From assembly GCA_005406025.1 (NCBI GenBank), contig BGZK01001358.1, forward strand, positions 62,001 through 126,000: 64,000 bases of DNA, read 5' to 3'. Positions 58,471 through 64,000 of the stretch are shown here, one piece after another. Position 1 is the first letter of the stretch. Each line of letters opens with the position of its first letter. A program made the position numbers and the translations under genes. Source of the DNA: Eumeta japonica. Taxonomy: Eukaryota; Arthropoda; Insecta; Lepidoptera; Psychidae. The notes beneath the pieces were generated by a model. The model saw only the letters and a list, made by a program, of their open reading frames with translations, made no database searches and was not told the DNA's origin.

Positions 58471-59168
58471 TTTTTAGGGTTCCGAGTCAAAATGGGAAAA
58501 ACGGAACCCTTATAGTTTCATCATATCCGTCCATCCGTCCGTCCGTTCGTATAACACAGGCATTTTATTAAAAAACCACAAGAAGTATATTGATAAAATT
58601 TATAATGTAGGTGCTGTATAAGCCGTTGTTTAGTTTAGTAGTTAAACAATAAAAATAAATATTTATAGAGAGGGGCACTCCATACATGTAAAAGAAGCTG
58701 AAAAAAAATTTTTTCAGCGAACATTAATGTGTTGCGCATACTATGACAATCCTTATATTTCCTAAACCGTATGTCCAAAAAATATGAAAAAAAAAACTTA
58801 GGTAACGCTTAACAAATACTTAATAACTTGTTTTGAACATGATCGATTAAAATGTTTTTGAGTTATTAACGAAAAATTGCTCTTCTCAACAAAAGACGTA
58901 AGTGCCATGAAAATATGCTCTTTTGCTGATGCACTTTAGTTTACACTAGTTCAATGGTTATAGTCGACATACCAATTTATTTTTCTAGTTATAGGCGACT
59001 ACAGTGCTTATAACTATTCTGTACCGGAAACATGGAAAAAGTGTAACAACGTAATTTTTTCATCTGTAGTGCATTTCTTTGTAATAATGGCTTGGAACCC
59101 TATATATACTTGGAACAAATGGAACCCTATATTGAGCATGGTCCGACATGCTCTTGGCTAGTTTTTTT
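58471..59168 (+). mobile_element. hairpin-ended repeat family, copy C (~700 bp)
   Basis: Best-preserved ends of the family. 5': TTTTTAGGGTTCCGAGTCAA, then ACGGAACCCTTATAG (9 bp stem) and CCGTCCATCCGTCCGTCCGT. Middle: CACAGGCATTTTATT, AAATAAATATTTATAGAG and CTAAACCGTATGTCCAAAAA. Right: TGATGCACTTTAGTTTACAC and CTAGTTATAGGCGACTA. 3': ATTGAGCATGGTCCGACATG CTCTTGGCTAG then a T-run, with GAGCATG/CATGCTC stem. A short duplication of TGGAACCCTATAT occurs just before the end. The terminal hairpin plus CTAG and T resembles a Helitron 3' end, but the 5' end is not TC. Non-coding. Confidence 0.8.
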
Positions 59169-60095
59169 TAATATCCGACTATTTTTTTAAATATTCTACT
59201 ACAGGGCAAGCGTTATCGAAGAAGGAGACAATATCAGTCATATCCCGCACCAGTGTGTGTAAGGATTTTTACATACTAAAGACCTAGTGAACACTTTTTG
59301 ATATGCCAGTTTTCTAGTGATGATTTCCTTCGCCCTTATAAAGATGTCCAGAAACTTTATCCGTACGTATCATCCACCATTACGCGTTCCAGTACAACGA
59401 AACCATTTGAAAGTTCGAGTTGCAACGAATCGAAGCTTCGAATGTTAACAATAATAAGACGGGAAATAGTCTCCATCACGTATGACTATAATTAAAAGTA
59501 AAGAAGAAAAATTGTTTAATAACTATTCCTCTTGTTGTGTTGCGTTAATTATAATGTGGCACTGAACATGCGGCGATGATTGTCAAATTAATCATTTTGC
59601 TCAGTTTTGTCGTCGAAAAGAAGTAAACTTTATTTCGTATATCGGACCTGACTCGAATTGATTTCCTGCGAGAGTTCCTTTGAAGAATCGCCGAAATAAG
59701 AGTTTATCTCGAAAAAGTCCACCCTCCACCCCTCTATCTCTTCAAAAAATCAGCCAGTCGTTACCCCTCGGGTTATCCTGTCCCATACCAATTATTTGAT
59801 TTTCAGCTCATAGCCATCTCGTTTTATGTTAAAGTTACTTAATACCCGAAAGTTGGTTGACTTAATGTTATGTGTATGTTATTGACTTAAAGAAATTTGA
59901 CCACATAAATTTTTTTTAGCGTTAGGATATGTCAAGGTCATTTAGACTTCCAACGAATAAAATTTCATTGTTTTGAGTACAAGGTACGCTGGTCTGTTCG
60001 ATGTACTTAAAGTTTTCATTGCTTTATTGCCTTGTCGATGATAAACTCAAAACATTTTCGTCTTTACCGTCTCTCTGTCAGTAGAGTATTTTAAA
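59169..60095. other. non-coding DNA
   Basis: AT-rich, with a balanced stretch near 59640-59800; the 65-codon ORF at 59298 matches nothing. Confidence 0.45.
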
Positions 60096-60097
60096 TA

Positions 60098-60730
60098 CAG
60101 TTGAACCTCGATAAGTTAAAGTCCAAGGGAAACACAAAATATTTTAAGTTATAGAGGTTTTAAGTTATCAAGGGTCTATGTTAGGAATAGGTTAATATAG
60201 AGGAAGGTGTGTAGATATGTATGTATGTACCCTTGTTCCACCCTTTATCAGCGTATGTGAGTGTTGTTAGTTTTCTTTTTGAACTCATTTTAAGCCAGTT
60301 TTATCACACAGTAAGTAAAGCGATGTTTCCAGGACAATGATCAAAAACTTATGATCCAAGGCTTACTTATGTCTTAAGGCTAACCGCCGCAAAGCTTTAA
60401 AGAATTTCGAAGAAGCAAACAATAGGTGACATATGTATTGTTTACGTTAACAATTTAACTAGTGAACACGTGCAAGCAATAAATACCGAAAACTTTTGTT
60501 TTGCACACTCTTTTAAAATGACTCATTGACAAACAATTTTATGTTATAGAGGTTGTGGAAACATTTCTTTAAGTGACTGAGGGCCAATACAGAGATTGCT
60601 TATTTAAGCTATAGAGGTTGCGTATTTTAAGTTATAGAGGTTTTGGGCCCTGATGGGAAGGGAACATCTTATTTTTTGAAGTTATAAAGGTTTTTAAGTT
60701 ACCGAGGTTTGAGTTATCAAGGTTCTACTG
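60098..60730. mobile_element. pogo/Tc1-type MITE with intact ends and TA duplication (633 bp)
   Basis: The left end CAGTTGAACCTCGATAAGTT and the right end, read inward, CAGTAGAACCTTGATAACTC form terminal inverted repeats of about 25 bases. TA lies directly outside both ends (60096-60097 and 60731-60732), the target duplication of Tc1/mariner/pogo elements. Inside each end the unit AAGTTATAGAGGTT recurs: near 60153, 60545, 60612, 60630 and 60680. It is loosely related to the TIR itself, as in elements with subterminal binding sites. The middle has no readable transposase. CAGT(A/T)GAACCTCGATAA ends are what I recall from pogo-like insect elements. Probably the freshest DNA transposon copy here. 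Confidence 0.8.
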
Positions 60731-60732
60731 TA

Positions 60733-63390
60733 TCAGTTATGAAATTACTGGATCATTGTGTCCTCTCCTATCTTCAAAAATATAAAAGTACGTAATAAAA
60801 AAATATGTACACCTTGAATAATTAGACGTCGATTAAAACATACTCTTTATAATTTAAAATGTAATCGCGAGAGCAATCTATACGCCCAAGTGAAAATAAA
60901 ATAGAATCATTTGATAAAATTTGGCATATAATTAGGCCTTTGCCAATAGTCCTATTTTTTTAATATTAAAACTTATCCTATCATGAATATCTTTCGAAAT
61001 ACTGAATCATTATAAATAAAACGTCAACATTCATTCATAGGTATTGTATTTATTAATAAATACAAGTATCTGTTCTCACGAGGACGAAATTATCTGAAAT
61101 TTTTAAAACAACTTTGACGTGACTAGTATTTTGTACAACGCTTTCCATGTTGTATTATACTTAACATTTATTCATATGTTGAGCACACCGTTTGTGATAC
61201 AACACGATATGATACAATTCCTGAAGAGGTTACCAATTTCATACTCCTCCCTTTCGTGCTCACTGCCTAAATGCATAGGTATATTCTTTTCTCGTGTAGA
61301 ATTATCACGTATGTTGGCGAGAAAATACGGCAGGTGAGCAAGTAAGCAGTCCGAGTGGGTTCAGTAAATAACGACTGGAGGCGATCTAGTGTAGGGTGAC
61401 CAAAGGTTTAAAAACAATAATATCTATGTGTATATAAACTTTTCATAAATCTTTGCAATTTTAAGTATAATCCATTCTATACAACGTTTACTAATTCAAC
61501 TTTTGACATAACGTGTAGCCTGACTCAATCTATTTGTCTTAGACGGGCTAATATTCGTTTCCTACATTTCGAAGCTTGCTTGCTTGAATATTGATTACTT
61601 CATGGACTTTCAGTTTAGTCAAATTTTTATAAGACTCTTTTTTTCCCGTTTTCGTTTTTTACTCATTTTTGTCTATTATAGTACAGGGTCAGTTTGTTTT
61701 CATTTCTGTTTCTATTTCACTTAAAATTTAACTCTATTTTTTTGTATCATATGTTTATTAACGATATGTTGTAAATTATTAGAGTAGGAAATTTCTGTAA
61801 CTAATTTCAAATATGTTTTTACTCTTTGACTTTGATTACTTCAAACAAAGGATGTATTGTGAATTATTATTTTCAATAGTAATTATAGAGTAATAGAGAA
61901 AATATTAGCCCCTTAATTCATGTTAAAATTGTTAATATTTAAATTAAAAAAAAAATTAATATTTCTTAATACTTTTTAAGCTTTTGTATACTAAATTATG
62001 TAAAATATAATATTAAAAAAAAATTACCTAATAGACTTTATATGCCTTGTTTTGGGTGACGATGTTTTTTTCTGTATAATATTGTTCTTAAAAATAAGAT
62101 ACATCTGAAACATTTTTTTTTTTAATTTCAAATCGCGTACCTCTAACCTTAAACTTTACGTTGTTTCAAATATTATAAATCCCAAATATATATATGTATT
62201 AAATAATTTCTTTATAATCGCGATTAGGGGTTGTCCATTAATCGCGTGATGTCTTTTAGAAACATTTCAGAATATTATCTTTAAATATACGTACATTGTC
62301 GCCTCAGACGGTTAACCTGGCGGGCGGAGAGGAAAATCGATTCAACTGAGTGTCCCACGACACCTTTCATTTTTCTTACAAAACGATGCAAAAAGTATGT
62401 CGTTTCCCGAATTCATAGTGTCACCACAAAGTTTTTGTTCATTGCAGTGGGACGGCTGGCCCGCCGCCAGCCCCGGTCCGTTCCGTATTAGGCCGTAATC
62501 TATCAAATATTTATGTACACTTTTCGCATCTTTCAATATATACGTGTGTACGTATTGCAGTTTTAGAGATCGAGAGGGTTCTCAGTGAACCATAATCTGC
62601 ACACGCGTGCATGTGCAGTGAACAACTTTGATTGATTTGTTATGACATTCAAAAATTTAAGTTGTTCTCCGCCAGCTTAGTAGAGTGTAGATTAATAAAG
62701 CAATGATTTTTTTTCATTCTACGATTAACATTTCTCGCGATTTCAAATAATTACAACTTTTCTAATATTCAAACAAAAATCCATTATTTTTTTATATATA
62801 AATTCCAGATTTTGTTCATAGACATAATCGATTTCGATGCGAAATTTGATTACAGAAATTCGTGCATAATCGATAGACAATCGTATCCAACAGGATTTAA
62901 GAAAAGGGGACTATATTGGTTTGCTTAGTTTAATACTCTTTAATTATACAGGTTATATACGAGACGCTACAATACGCAAATATGTTACTTTACATGTAAA
63001 TTGTTTTATTTATTAGTTACGCAAAATATTCTGTGCATTCCACGTAGACAATGATTGGGATTTTTCTTCACAATCCATTTTGGAAACTTCTGATATCTAT
63101 GAAATTAAGAAATATATATTACGTGCTCATCGTAACTAACAGTAACCTGGCAGTTAACTTTTAAGATTTTTTGAAGCGACATATTTCATAGTTTTGCTAA
63201 ATATTAAATAAAGTAAATATCGTGTTTAATAGCCAAAACTTTTAATTTTTAACTGTGTTAAAATTTTAATAAAGTTTTATATTTTAGGAAAAAAAGAAAA
63301 ATATAAAACTTGTGTAATAAAATAAAAATTATATTTAAATACTACTGATTTTGAAACACTCCACTGTTACGGTATACATTTGTTATTTGA
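60733..63390. other. AT-rich non-coding DNA with a GC hairpin
   Basis: No gene recognised. In the GC-richer piece 62310-62620 the string GGCTGGC CCGCC GCCAGCC (62454-62472) forms a perfect 7 bp GC hairpin. Everything else is AT-rich without structure I could name. Confidence 0.4.
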
Positions 63391-63396
63391 TAAAGC

Positions 63397-63462
63397 GTGG
63401 AAAAAGCGTGGGGCGCTTTATGCCACATTTTTCGTATATAGATCAACCCATGCTTTTTCCAC
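63397..63462. repeat. inverted repeat around a GCGCTTTA core
   Basis: GTGGAAAAAGCGTGGG (63397-63412) pairs with CCCATGCTTTTTCCAC (63447-63462) with one mismatch. A second inverted pair, TAAAGCG (63391) and CGCTTTA (63414), overlaps it. Possible small foldback element or RNA hairpin. Confidence 0.7.
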
Positions 63463-63518
63463 AATAATACTAGTATTTTTCGTCATTGTTTATTATTTTT
63501 ATCAGCTCATATTCAGAA

Positions 63519-63606
63519 TTATTTTTCACTTTTTAGTTTGATGTGCTTTAAAAGCGCATTTTTTAGTTTTTTTAAACTATATTTATTTTTCACTTTTTAG
63601 TTGGAT
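63519..63606 (+). repeat. short direct duplication
   Basis: TTATTTTTCACTTTTTAGTT with TGA or GGA following occurs at about 63521-63543 and 63585-63607. The two copies are separated by about 40 AT-rich bases that include GCTTTAAAAGCGC. Confidence 0.7.
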
Positions 63607-63663
63607 TGACTGTTAAAAATTTGTAATTTTTAACAATACAACAATAGTTTGGTTAATAATAAT

Positions 63664-63725
63664 GCTTATTACTGTTACTTAATTCTATTACAAAACAGTA
63701 ATAGAATTTAGTAACAGTAATAAGC
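63664..63725. repeat. 62 bp near-perfect palindrome
   Basis: Arms 63664-63691 and 63698-63725 are 28 bases with one mismatch (GCTTATTACTGTTACTTAAT-TCTATTAC and its complement) around AAAACA. Similar in size and build to the palindrome at 10486-10547 but unrelated in sequence. Confidence 0.9.
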
Positions 63726-64000
63726 CACTTGCTCTCACGCAGACGATACATGAAGAATTTATTCGATCCTGGCGATCCTGATCGGGATAATGAGATAAAC
63801 TTATGAAATTATTGTATTGTTACCGGTTCTTGATATGTGTTTAAATTAAATCTGTTCGTGTAAAGTGGGATAAAATCAAGTGTAAAGGAGTCGGTTACAT
63901 ACATACATGCATACAGGTGAAGCTAATAAAAGCGTGTTAAAAAATCAACTAACAAATATTTGGTAGACTTTTTGAGTATAATAGTATTGAGTATTATAGT

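Overview
This window reads as AT-rich, gene-poor insect nuclear DNA, most likely from a moth or butterfly (Lepidoptera). There are no operons, no dense long ORFs and no ribosome binding sites. Nearly every recognisable coding signal is a broken transposase or reverse transcriptase. The dispersed repeats resemble ones I recall from lepidopteran genomes: repeats opening with AGGGTTCCG and CCGTCCGTC runs, tRNA-derived SINEs with (TA)n tails, Helitron-like CTAG(T) ends, and LINE tails of the form AATAAAGATATTTTGAATTTGA. The lepidopteran assignment is inference from memory; the repeat structures are seen directly.

Layout. 0-7.8 kb: two copies of a ~380 bp inverted-repeat element, each set inside (TA)n microsatellites, plus a fold-back repeat and a Helitron-like G-rich repeat. 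7.8-10 kb: mariner remnant 1, a dispersed repeat and an eroded LINE fragment. 10.5-13.3 kb: a 62 bp palindrome, two LINE 3' ends meeting tail to tail, microsatellites and a (CAGT)n-bearing repeat. 15.3-19.4 kb: SINE, a second Helitron-like copy, a second copy of the eroded LINE, and a Jockey-type RT fragment. 21.3-22.3 kb: mariner remnant 2. 27-31 kb: a small RT scrap, an unrecognised 127-codon ORF and hairpin-repeat copy A. 33-37.7 kb: the C-terminus of a restriction-like-endonuclease LINE, then a ~3 kb APE-type LINE on the minus strand. 40.9-42.7 kb: hairpin-repeat copy B and a relative. 46-49.7 kb: minisatellite, GC-rich patch and two or three inverted-repeat elements. 51.2-53.6 kb: a decayed P-element/THAP9-type transposase. 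54.7-56.7 kb: a dispersed repeat and mariner remnant 3. 58.5-60.7 kb: hairpin-repeat copy C and a pogo-like MITE with intact ends and a TA duplication. 62-64 kb: GC hairpin and palindromes.

No gene here can be shown to be functional. All transposase and RT frames carry stops, frameshifts or lost catalytic residues. The window is best viewed as intergenic or intronic DNA holding layers of old mobile elements. Several GC-richer patches (about 1.3-1.5, 3.7-3.9, 14.3-14.9, 20.9, 24.6-25.0, 39.0-39.2, 46.4-46.6 and 47.0-47.3 kb) could be regulatory DNA or host exons, but I cannot support a gene model for any of them.
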